64,000 nucleotides of DNA from Azolla caroliniana (Eukaryota; Polypodiophyta), in assembly GCA_043228905.1 (NCBI GenBank), contig JBHGNT010000022.1:8494001-8558000 (forward strand). Reading direction: 5' to 3'. Below, one piece after another: positions 33,669 to 43,872 of this stretch. A program made the position numbers and the translations under genes. Each line of letters opens with the position of its first letter. Position 1 is the stretch's first letter. A model generated the notes under the pieces. That model was not told where the DNA came from, searched no databases, and saw only the letters and a list, made by a program, of their open reading frames with translations.

Positions 33669-34694
33669 CAAAGTTCGTCTTGTCACTGCTCATCCGGAAA
33701 GGTCCCGATGGTCCGGTTTGTATCCTACTATATGTTGATGATTTAGTCATCACCGAACTAAGACTGGATGAAATCAGTAGAGTGATGTCCCAGTTGTTGG
33801 ATGCATTTGAAATGAAGGACCTGGGGGACCTTCATTATTTTCTTGGGATCGAGGTGATCCGGACCCCCGATGGCATATTGCTCTCACAAAGACACTATGG
33901 GCTGAATATGCTTTACAAGTTCAGCATGACAAAATGCCAACCAATCTCCACACCTCTAGACCAGAACCTAAAGCTACACCTTGACTCCAGCCCGGCCTAC
34001 GATGAGAATTGGTTCCAACAAATTGTTGGAAGCCTCATGTACTTGACAATAACTCAACCCCACATCAGTTACCCGGTCGGAGTGATCAACCAGTTCATGC
34101 AGAAGCCGACCATCAAGCACCTTTAGTGCACACACTGGATACTCCGGTATGTTAGCGGCATGAAGGACTCGGAACTATTATACTGACACGGTATAGTTGG
34201 GAAGCTAGTCGGATATACCGATGTCGACTCGGCTGTTGATGCATCGGATCGTCAATCTACCTCCGGTTACATGTTTTCTATTGGTAGCACAACTGATGTG
34301 TGGAGCAACAAAAATCAACCAAGAGTGGCTCTATCGAGCACTGACGTTGAATATCGAGGCACTACCATTGCTACCTGTGAAGCCATCTTGCTTCAGTGAC
34401 TGCTGCGAAACCTCCGAATTGAGGTGTCAACCCTGATCCTGATTTATTGTGACAATGCAGCATACAGCTTGCCAAGAACCATGTATTCCATGCTCTGACA
34501 AAGTGCATAGAAGTGCATTATCACTTTGTTCGTGAACGGGTCCTGAGCGGTGAAGTTGAACTTCAGTATGCTCACACGGATCGGTTGGTTTCTGACATCT
34601 TTACCAAGCTGCTCGGATCGGACAAATGCAACATTTTTCGGAGATGCTCGACATTCAACATTTAGATGTGCCGCACTTGAGGGGGAGATCAGGA

Positions 34695-35278
34695 ATGGGA
34701 ACGGATGGCACTGGACAAGGAGCCGGAGAGGAAGAAAGAGCCAAGGGGGGAGATGAGTAGATAAAGGAAGCTGAGGCGACCGAAGGAGTCGGCACATCCG
34801 AACAAGTTGGAGCAAGCGGTAGTGGCGGCAGAGTCAAGATTGACAGAGCCTACGGGAAGAAGGCCAAGACCCGCACGTGGTCCGATGTGGTGAAGGGTCT
34901 AAAAATGGAAGAAGAGTTGGAGACTACAAACTCAGACAAACAAGAGCTAGAACGAATCGGAGGAAGTCGATTCGGAGAAGCCAGATCAAGTAAAGGCCAA
35001 GTGGACGAGAAGGTAGCAAAAGTCGACACCGACACGGAGGAACCAATGGGTCGACAAGCGCCGAAGTCGTCGCAGTGAAGGAGCTGAGATGGGCCCGTTG
35101 AGCAGACAGGCTGACCAAGAAGGACGAGGTGTGCAGAATCGGACGGGTCGTGGGAAGTAGAACTGAACCGGACGAGGTGCGCAAGCAAGGCGAGTGAGCG
35201 GAATGAGGGGGAGGAAAGGACCGACTACTGCAAACACTAACACCATGATCGTACCTTAAGTTGAGCATGAGGGGGTAG
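34695..35278 (+). CDS. Extra 3' block of Q1, conserved in family Q (unknown function)
   Basis: Between RNase H and the 3' LTR one frame from about 34695 reads GTGQGAGEEER, a TAG near 34755, then EATEGVGTSEQVGASGSGGR, KAKTRTWSDVVKGLKMEEEL, ETTNSDKQELERI and RFGEARSSKGQVDEKVAKVD to a stop near 35078. Three other Q copies preserve the same peptide blocks at the same place. It is charged, low in hydrophobic residues, and I recognise no domain. It lies where some copia lineages carry env-like genes, but no signal peptide or membrane span is seen. A purine tract (GAGCATGAGGGGGTAG) precedes the LTR. Confidence 0.55.
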
Positions 35279-35596
35279 TGTTGAGTGAGCAATCTGAACC
35301 AGATCCAGATCGGCTGAATAAGCTAGAGCCGGATTGGTATACGGAACGGAGAACCGGATCGGTGTCCGGATGATGTCCAAAACAAGGAGCTGGATCGGAG
35401 ACCCGTATCGGATTGAAACCGGTAGGTCGTTGGAGGCCTACAGATCCAACCTAGTACATAGGAATATTTTTGGGGGTCAGTGACAGTCGCTCATATGAGC
35501 ATTGAAGTACTTGTCAGTACTTCTATCAGTCCTTCATGGACTTGTATAAACGTGCTCTCTGAGCACATTCTATGTACAGAATATTGAGAGTATTAT
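35279..35596 (+). repeat. 3' LTR of Q1, right end lost
   Basis: TGTTGAGTGAGC to GAGTATTAT, including the U3 missing from the 5' LTR. R copia protease sequence follows without the LTR end. Confidence 0.82.
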
Positions 35597-37333
35597 CGGC
35601 ACATCGGAAATTTCCCACAAACTGTCGTCAAGAATGTCTTGCATGTGCCCACAATAACAAAGAATATGGTCTCGGTCGGCCAAACCCTGGAGCAAGGCAG
35701 GGAAGTTCGTTTCAACAATGAAGGATGCTTCATCAAGAAAGATGGCGGACTCATAGCTAAAGGACTGAGAGATGGTTGAATGTTCATTGTCGATTCGAAC
35801 GAGGTGAAATCGGCCATGTATGCCAAAGGTCTAAAAACTGAGACGAACATCGAGTTGTGGCACATCGGCCACATAAACCTCCAACAGCTTCGAGCAATAC
35901 AATCCACGGGAGTCGTCGTCGTACTTCTGGAATTCAAGTCGAAATGAGTTGACCGACTATTCGAAGAGTGTCAACTCGGCAAACAACATTGAATCCCATT
36001 CCCGAAGGAGAGCTACACAAGCAAAGCCCTCCTCGATGTCATACATTCGGATGTATGGGGACCAACCCAAACACCGACGATCCATGAATGCCGATACTAC
36101 GTCACCTTTGTCGACGACTACTCCCACTACACGTGGATCTTCCCGATGAAGAACAAGAGTGAATTGCTCTCCCACTTCCAAAAGCTCAAGGGCCAAGTCG
36201 AAAAAGAAACCGATCAGCACATTCGATGCCTATGATTGGATGGTGGCAAGGAGTACTTCTCTGACGAATTTGTGTCCTACCTCCAAGGTGAAGGCATCCG
36301 GAGAGAATTCTCATGCAGAAACACACCCGAACAAAATGGAGTCGCCGAAAGGAAGAATCGGCACATACTCGAGGTACCACGCGCCATGTTGCATGAGAAG
36401 CACATGTTGAATTTCTATTGGGCTGAAGCAACATCCACGGCTGTCTATCTCATGAATCTATGCACCACAAATGGAGTACATGAGCTAGCTCCATACGAGC
36501 TCCTTGTCGGAACAAAGTCAATCTTGTCGCACCTCAATGTGTATGGAGGCATTGCGAATGTACGCATCCCGAATGAAAACCGATAGAAGCCCGACGCGAA
36601 GTCGGAGAAATGTATCTTGGTAGGATACTCGTCTGAGAAGAAGGCATACAAGTGCTATAACCCTTTGACTGGAGCAGTTCGGGTGAGTCGAGACATAATT
36701 TTCGACGAAACGGCATCATTGTATAAGCCCAATTCGGCTCTACCCGACCCGACCGAGGAAGAGTTGAACGTTAGCTCGGAGTTGAAAGTCCTCTACTATA
36801 GGACAATCCATGCCCACCCGAGCCTTCAAGCATTCCAAGCATGTCGCGGCCAAGTATGACGTTGGACAAAGGCAAAGGTAAGATGCCCAAATACTAAGTG
36901 GATCGCTCCGACGACAGTGATTTGGATGTGTCGGCTCGCTCACTAGAAAGTGAGTTTGATGTAACCATCATGTGGACACTCGGAGTAAAGAAGACGCTCA
37001 CATCGGCGAGCAAAAAATTTCGATGCTCATCTCGACAGAAGAACCCGACCACTCGGTTTGGCTACAACGAGTATATTGCCCATCATTATTCCTTTGCGAT
37101 AAAGGTAGTAGCCGAACAAGAGCCCGAGATCTCTACTAAAGTGGCTCATTGGGTGGAAGCAGTCGGCCTTCGTCTACTTGACACTACAACCCTTCGTCAC
37201 CGGCTTGAGGGGGAGGAACCGAAACCGCCTCGGAAAGGCCGAAGAAAGCCGAACAGAAACCAACATCGAAAGCCTAACAACGCCGAAAGCAAAACCGGAT
37301 GTCGGATACCTCACACTTGAGCTTGAGGGAGTG
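35597..37333 (+). pseudogene. Family R copia protease end, integrase and joined pol tail (RT deleted)
   Basis: VLHVPTITKNMVSVGQTLEQ is the protease end. Integrase: HIGHINLQQLRAIQ, ECQLGKQH, VIHSDVWGPTQT, TFVDDYSHYTWIF, LDGGKEYFSDEF, EQNGVAERKNRHILEV: all three core acidic positions can be seen. After KNPTTRFGYNEYIAHHYSFA and WVEAV, where RT should begin, the sequence passes straight to LLDTTTLRHRLEGE, the tail normally found after RNase H. The whole RT-RNase H region is missing. Stops at several points, for example after IRCL and NENR. Confidence 0.85.
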
Positions 37334-37778
37334 TGTTGAGATATCAAGCTCAAATTATTTTAGTCATTTAGTCAACACATGTAACTTAGTAGTTACCTAG
37401 ATAGAATCTAGTTAGTATGTTGACCTTAAAACCTTAAATAGGATTTTGTACTTGAGTAGGATGCATTGTAGATCCTCCACTCGCATGTTCATTTCATATA
37501 GAACTTACATGTTTGTACCTATATTCTACTTACACATGTGCACCTTTGCACATGAGATGTATATATACCTCATTGTGGGTATTTTTGTATTTTACTAATG
37601 CTTTTTAATATACACTCTCCTTAATCATCCCCCATTTCTATTATTGGTCATAAGTGTAACTTCCTCTCTCTCTTCCTCTCACACACATAAACACACAAAT
37701 CACATAATCTTCCATGGGTTAAACTAATCACATAATTAGTCGCTATTTAACCCTTGCTTAATTACCTAATTATTAATA
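37334..37778 (+). repeat. 3' LTR of family R copia
   Basis: TGTTGAGATATCAAGCTC to CTAATTATTAATA. Its right half pairs with 24598-24835, which makes 24598-37778 one R element with nested guests. A purine tract (TTGAGGGAGTG) precedes it. Confidence 0.82.
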
Positions 37779-38854
37779 TGTAGTTCTAGACCTTCCACAA
37801 GCAAGGGGAGTCAAAGGGCATCGGAAACCGGCAATCAGAAACCGAAATGGAATCTTGGTATTGTGGCAGGAGGGGCCACCGAGAGAGTGAGTGCTGGAAG
37901 AAGCGCAGATCTGGATAAATCCGGATCCAGCAAGGCTGTCTATCTCATGAATCTATGCACCATTAATGGAGTACATGAGCTAGCTCCATACGAGATTCCT
38001 TGTCGCACCTCAACGTGTATGGACACATTGCGAATGTACACATCCTGAATGAAAACCGACAGACACCCGACGTGAGGTCGAAGAAATGTATCTTGGTAGG
38101 ACACTTGTCTGAGAAAAAGGCATACAAGTCCTATAACCCTTTGATTGGAGGGCTTCGGGTGAGTCGAGATGTAATCTTCAAAGAATCGGCATTATTGTAT
38201 AAGCCCAATTCGGCTCCACCCGACCTGACCGAGGAAGAGTTGAATGTCAACTTGGAGTTGAAAGTCCTCTACCATAGGACAATCCAAGCCCACCCGAGCC
38301 TTCAAGCATTGCAAGCATGTCGCGGCCAAGTACGACCTTGGAGAAAGGCAAAGGTAAGATGCCCCAATACAAACTCAATAGCTCCGATGACAGTGATTCG
38401 GATGTGTCGGCTCGTTCACTAGATAGTGAGTTTGGTATACCCATCATGCAGACACCCGGAGTAAAGAAGGTGGTCACATCAGCGAGCGAAAAACCGAGAC
38501 GCTCATCTCGAGAGAAGAACCCAGTCACTCGACTCGGCTACAACGAGTATATTGCCCATCATTATTCCTTTGCAATGAAGGTAGCAGTCGAACAAGAGCC
38601 CAAGAGCTCTACAGAAGTGGATAATGACCCACGATGGGTGGAAGCAGTCAGCATTCGTCCACTTCACACTACAAGCCTTCGTCACCGGCTTGAGGGGGAG
38701 GAACTGAAACTGCCTCGGAAAGGCTGAGAACCAAAACTACCGAAACCGGATCGGAAAGCCTGACGAAAGCGGAACAAAAGCCGACATCAAAAGCCTCACA
38801 ACTCCGAAAGAAAAATCGGATATCAAACATCTCACACTTGAGATTGAGGGGGCG
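37779..38854 (+). pseudogene. Q/R mosaic: Q-type zinc knuckle joined to R-type integrase tail
   Basis: 37790-37930 reads a Q-type gag end (LHKQGESKG, then YCGRRGHRESECWKK). At about 37935 it switches to R integrase (AVYLMNLCTINGVHELAPYE, then SKKCILVGHLSEKKAYKSYN), then KNPVTRLGYNEYIAHHYSFA, DPRWVEAV joined to HTTSLRHRLEGE. The RT-RNase H gap is the same as in 35597-37333. Frame changes near 37990 and 38320. Confidence 0.78.
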
Positions 38855-38977
38855 TGTTGAGATTTCAAGCTCAACTTAGTTTAGTCGTTTAGTCAACACA
38901 CGTAAACTTAGTAGTTGCCTATATAGAATCTAGTTAGTGTGTTGAACTTAAAGCCTTAAATAGGATTTTGTACTTGA
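38855..38977 (+). repeat. Family R LTR, truncated
   Basis: TGTTGAGATTTCAAGCTC to TTTTGTACTTGAG, matching the first about 120 bp of 37334-37778. It is cut inside a GAG shared with the following Q zinc knuckle. Confidence 0.82.
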
Positions 38978-41930
38978 GGGGCCACTGTGAGAGCAAGTGT
39001 TGGAAGAAGCGTGCCGATTTAGATAAATCCGGATCTAGCAAGGCCGGACAAGGAAAACGGCAAAGCTCACACTACACCGAAGGATCAGAAGGATACGCAA
39101 CAAGAAAGACAGACAAAGGCTAGGCCAACCTTCGTGATGAAACACAAGGCGAACTCGATGAACACCACATCTGGATCAGAGGATGTGTGGTATGTTCACT
39201 CCGGACCATCAGACCACATGATGAGCCAAGAAGAGTGGTTCTCATTTCTAGAAAAGCCGGAGGAACTGGGAGGTCTCGAAACCGGAGACGACACTCCTCA
39301 CCCGATAGTGCATGTCGGGGAAGTCCCCTTGAGTAATGTCGGACAACAAGGGAAGCTTATGAACTTGCTTTACATCTCGACAATCACAAAGAACCTGGTG
39401 TCGGTCTGTCTTATTGTCGACCAAGGGATGCAGGTGTAGTTTACGCACCTCGGGTGCTTCATTGAAAAAGAGTGCCAAATCATTGCGCAAGGGCGCCGGG
39501 ACTGGAGAATGTTTATCCTCGACACCAACGACGTTGGCACCACTATGTTTGCAAAAGGGTAGACGGTCGAATCGGATATCGACCTCTTGCACAAGTGGAT
39601 CGGCCACGTCAACATTAGAGGCTTCAAAACCTACAATCAAAACAGGTGGATTGCCGAAATTCAATGGCTAGATGGCCCAAATATGTGAAGCGTGCCAACT
39701 TGGGAAGAAACACCAACTTCCATTCCCCACCGAAAGAAACCCCGAGCCATAACTAGCTCAACTTGATACATTCAGATGTATGGGGACCGGCACCGAATGT
39801 TAGTCTTGGCCGGAGCCGATATTTTGTCTCCTTCATCGATGACTACAACCGGCACACATGGATCTATTTCAGAGAGAAGAAAAGTGAGCTCTTCGACTGT
39901 TTCCGGAAACCGCAAAGTCTTGTCGAATGGGAAACGGAGAGGAAGATCAAGTGCCTACGGTCGGATGGCAGAAATGAATACTTTTCCGGCCAATTCAGAG
40001 AGAGTTTAGTTATAGATACACACCGGAACAAAACGGTGTGGCCGAAAGGAAGAATGGTCGATTGTCGATTGTCGATTGTCGATTGTCGATTGTGGAGGCA
40101 GCATGGGCAATGCGAGAGGAGAAGAGCATGCCCAAGTTCTACTGGGCCGAAACGGTCTGGATGGCCGTCTACATCCAAAACCGGATTGGGGATAAGGTGT
40201 CAGCACACGAGACTTTGTATTTCGGACGGAAGCCAAATTTAAGGCACCTTAGAATATTCGGTAGCATTGCCTATGTGCATGTGCAGAATGAGAAGAGGAG
40301 GAAGGTTGACCCGAAGTCGGAGAAGTGCATTTTGGTCAGCTACTCTCATGAGCAGAAGGGGTACAAGTGCTACAACCCCCGGATTAAGCAAGTACAGGTA
40401 AGCCGAGATGTCGAATTTAACGAGTCAGCATCATGGTACTCTCTACCTACTCCGATCCCCGACTCAGATCCGATTCCGAAGGATGAGGCCAATGAGCCCG
40501 AAACGAAGAAGAAGAAGACTTTGATACTCTAAATGAGAGTCTGATTTCATTTCGGCTGAGCGGTCGAATGAACGACTGAGTCGGAACAACCAGTCTGATG
40601 AAGAGCCGACAAGCAACAAAGACTGAATCGTGCTTTCTCCGCGCAAGGAACCTAGGAGACAGTTCACACGCAAAGAGAATGGAAAGAAGAAGATGTTGGA
40701 GTATGGCACCGGGAAAGAAGAGTCGGTTCGGAGCAAATCTGACTCCGTACTGAATGAAGACGGACTTTCAAAAAGGAAGTCTGAGTGAATCAAGCGGGCC
40801 TTGCAATCGGCGAATGAGAAGTTGCGATGATCGACCGGGCAGAAGAACCCCGTAAAAAGGTACAGATATAATAAGTACATAGCGCATCATTATGCGTACA
40901 TGACGAAAGTGGTGGAGGTGTGTGAGCCGGAGAGCTACGCAGAAGTGGCAAAAGATGTAGAATGGTGTGCCGCTATGGAGGAAGAGATGCGAGCACTTGA
41001 TGCCAACGACACATGGGACCTGATTGTTCCTCCCCGACTTTACAAACTGATCGGTTGCAAGTGGGTGTACAAGGTAAAGTATAATGTTAATGGTTCGGTG
41101 AACCGGTACAAGCCGCGGTTAGTGGCCAAATGATATGCCCAGACCCAAGGAATCAACTACGACGACACCTTCACTCCGGTAGCGAAGATGACGATGATTC
41201 GTGTGGTGTTGCAGTTGTTGTGGTTGGGAGTTTTTATCTTCACCAAATGGATGTGAAGAATGCATTTCTTTAAGGAGACCTTGAAGAAAAGGTCCATATG
41301 ATCCAGCCCCCCAGTTTTCAGTCGGAGATGAACAAGTCGGCAATGTGCTGACTCAAAAAACCCCTTTATTTCCCGAAGTTATCCCCCCGTGCTTGGAATT
41401 CGAAAATCACGCACCAATTGCGTAAGATGGGGTTTGCGGCCTTGAAGTCAGACTCTTCTCTTTGCATCCGGAAAGCTCCAATCGGTCCAGTATGTATCCC
41501 GCTCTATGTGGATGATATAGTCATCACCGAACCCGAACTCGCTGAAATCAGCCAAGTGAAGTCCTAGTTGTCGAATGCATTCGAAATGAAGGACCTAGGG
41601 GACCTTCATTACTTCCTCGGGATCGATGTGATCCACTCCCCTGATGAGGTATTGTTGTCCCAGAGACATTATGTGTTGAATATGTTGTACAAGTTCGGCA
41701 TGAAGGATTGCCGACCAGTCTCCACATCCCTCGACCGGAACCTGAAGCTTCATGTCGACTCCGGACCAGCCTACCACGAGAAACAGTTCTGACAAATTTT
41801 CTGAAGCCTTATTTATTGAACGATCATCCGACCTGGCATTAGCTATCCAGTCAGCGCGATCAGTCAATTTATGCAGAAGCTGACCGTGGAGCACCTTCAG
41901 TGCGTGCACCGAATACTAAGGTATGTGTGA
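38978..41930 (+). pseudogene. Family Q copia Q2: gag end, protease, integrase, RT
   Basis: Starts within a zinc knuckle (GHCESKCWKKRADLDKSGS). Protease VWYVHSGPSDHMMSQEEW has His for the catalytic Asp of DSGA. Integrase: IHSDVWGPAPNVSLG, FIDDYNRHTWIY, a heptamer repeat at 40052-40093 after the ERKN motif, then WAMREEKSMPKFYWAETVWM and the RHLRIFGSIAYVH region. RT: GCKWVYKVKYNVNGSVNRY, AFEMKDLGDLHYFLGIDVI; heavily frameshifted around 41230-41560 including the YVDD area. It ends near LRYV at about 41925; RNase H is absent. Confidence 0.83.
40052..40093 (+). repeat. Heptamer repeat in Q2 integrase
   Basis: CGATTGT repeated five times with flanking part-copies. It sits where other Q copies have a single ATTGTGGAGGC, so it is a local expansion. 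Confidence 0.88.
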
Positions 41931-42385
41931 AGTCAATTTTTTCTCGTAAGAAAAGACCGTGGAAAATACATCGAATGCTAAGGTGTATAAGAATAAAGCA
42001 CAATATGAAAGGCTCAAGAGTTAAAAGAAGAATGAAATTGAAGGGATATAAAGTTAGAGGCGTTTTTCAAAAGTAGAAAAAGTAGGAAAAAAGGAAAAAA
42101 AGGAAAACGTAGGAAAAATTTCATAACTTCTTCATCTCATATCCAAATTTAAAAAGAAAACATTTGTAAGAAAGCTGACAAAGAGAGCTTTCTTGTATGA
42201 AAAATTTGGATGACAAACCAAAAATAATGATGCGAAAAATACATCACACCAACTCGAGGATATGTAGAAAGAAAAGAAAAGAAAAGAAGCAAGAATAACG
42301 CACCTAAAAACCTATAAATATGAGGGTATTCTTAGCAATTGAGAGAGACAAAGGGAGGAATAGAATATCTACAAGAATAAGTGAG
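41931..42385. other. AT-rich insertion of unknown origin between Q2 RT and LTR
   Basis: Replaces the expected RNase H and extra block. It contains purine runs (AAGAAAAGAAAAG), a short inverted repeat around TCCAAATTT / AAATTTGGA and a TATAAATA near 42314 on the plus strand. It could be a solo LTR; no clean ends found. Confidence 0.4.
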
Positions 42386-42767
42386 GAAGATCGGTATCCA
42401 GAACGAAGAACCGGATATGTGTATCTAGAACCTAGTGTCAGACCAAAGAACCGAATCGTACTCCGGAATAGTGAGAACTGGTAGGCCGTTGGAGCCTACG
42501 GTCCGAGCTTAGTACATAGGCATATTCCTTGGAGTTTGTGTAAGTCGCTTGTATGAGCATTGAAGTACTTGTCAGTACTTTTGTGAGTCCTTTTAAGCAC
42601 TTGTATAAAAAGAGTTCTGGAGGACATTTGTATGTACAAAGTGTTATTATTTTGAATTGAATTTATTCTATTTTGCTCTGTCCTGTGTACTGTGTATTCT
42701 TAAGCTTCTATTAAACCTTCATTTATGTTCTATTGTTGTTATCCGACTGAGCATATTAACTTTCACA
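42386..42767 (+). repeat. Family Q LTR (Q2), left end lost
   Basis: From GATCGGTATCC to ATTAACTTTCACA, matching other Q LTRs through GGTAGGCCGTTGGAGCCTAC and TGAGCATTGAAGTACTTGTC, with TATAAAAAG near 42604. Confidence 0.75.
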
Positions 42768-43872
42768 TGGAGCTTATTGGCGGTTGTGCGGGGGCAATAT
42801 GACATTATGCCAGGCTCTTTGGAGGTTGTTCTTAAGAAAAGGAAATAGTTACTGCCATTATGGAGGAAGTTGCCTCTGTTGATAGTCTCCTCTCAAGGAC
42901 CGATATGGAAATATAATCACCCCTGCTCCTTGCCCTGACCATTTCTTTTGTATATAACACTCTCTGATGTACATTTCGTAGCCCTCCGACGCTTTTCTTA
43001 ATACTAATGAAGGAAATATTTTGGAAAGAAGAAGAAGAATGTCCACTCTTTGTGGATATCTGGTATGAATGGTTTACATCCCCACAAGCTAGTAATGTCT
43101 TTACCATGTGTTGACCCATGCATGCATCCATATCAACATTATGAAGGACCATATGGGTATATTAATGAGCATGATGAAGAGCATGCTTTGAGCTACTAAT
43201 GTCTTCCCTGGCAACATGCTTTGAGTAGAGTAATATAAGCCTTATCAAACAACCGAGAGTTATGAAGATTAGGTATTTTGGATATTTATTACTAGAATTG
43301 ATGACTAAACGCATATGGCTATTAAGAAAGTAATGTGATATTTGCAATGTCATTAACTTTTGTTTTGAAAAATGTTTTACCATATATTACAAAATGAATC
43401 CAAAACTATGGTATATAATATACTTCGAGGGTGTTTGCCATACTCAAATGCAAATGCACGTGTGGTTCACTCTATGATCCTCATTATATAGGCCAAGACC
43501 TGGCTTGCTAGTCGTTGGGTAGTCTATTGGGACTGGGTAGTCCGACCCATGGTAGCACCTTCTTCGAGATAGGGACTGGGCTCCCTGGGGAGGTCTAGTT
43601 TAGATTGGGATTGTGTCCTAGCTGGGACAGAACAGGAACACCACAACCCATAAGCTTACACCAAAATTCATTGCCTAAGAAAAGAGACTTTGAACAATAA
43701 CGACTTTTATGAGATCTGGACAAATTCAGGCGTTTGGGGAGGACCCATGAAAACCCAGAGATCTTGACAAATTCAGGCACTTGGGGAGGACCCATGAAAC
43801 CCCACGGACAATATAGTCATTAAAAGGAAGTTTCGATCGTCATTGAAAAATTAATAAACAACTGTTATCATA
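42768..43872. other. Host flank downstream of the protease gene
   Basis: I see no gene or recognisable transposon. It includes a tandem duplication at 43711-43803 with period 47 bp, both copies containing ACAAATTCAGGC and TTGGGGAGGACCCATGAAA, differing at a few positions. Confidence 0.6.

Larger units (their letters stand above)
32440..34440 (+). pseudogene. Q1 reverse transcriptase and RNase H (split by a solo LTR)
   Basis: Before the insertion: [20 protein letters not shown] and [20 protein letters not shown]. After it: LLIRKGPDGPVCILLYVDDL, with the YVDD active site near 33733, then AFEMKDLGDLHYFLGIEVI and YLTITQPHISYPVGVINQFM. RNase H: GYTDVDSAVDASDRQSTSGY and ALSSTDVEYRGTTIATCEAI. Frame changes and stops are scattered. 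The insertion duplicated CAAAG and split the phrase AVSK/FVLSLLIRK. Confidence 0.85.
29355..35596 (+). mobile_element. Family Q copia Q1
   Basis: 5' LTR 29355-29630, primer site 29631, gag, protease, integrase, RT (interrupted by a solo P LTR at 32844-33668), RNase H, extra 3' block, purine tract, truncated 3' LTR 35279-35596. It lies within the R copia between gag and protease. The 5' LTR lacks about 230 bp of U3 that the 3' LTR keeps. The right end of the 3' LTR is lost together with part of R. Confidence 0.85.

Noticed and set aside
34695-35278. Env-like gene in family Q copias
   Set aside because: No signal peptide, membrane span or glycosylation-rich ectodomain; the block is short and charged.
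42832-43383. Small frames downstream of the protease
   Set aside because: No supported homology, codon bias or exon structure.
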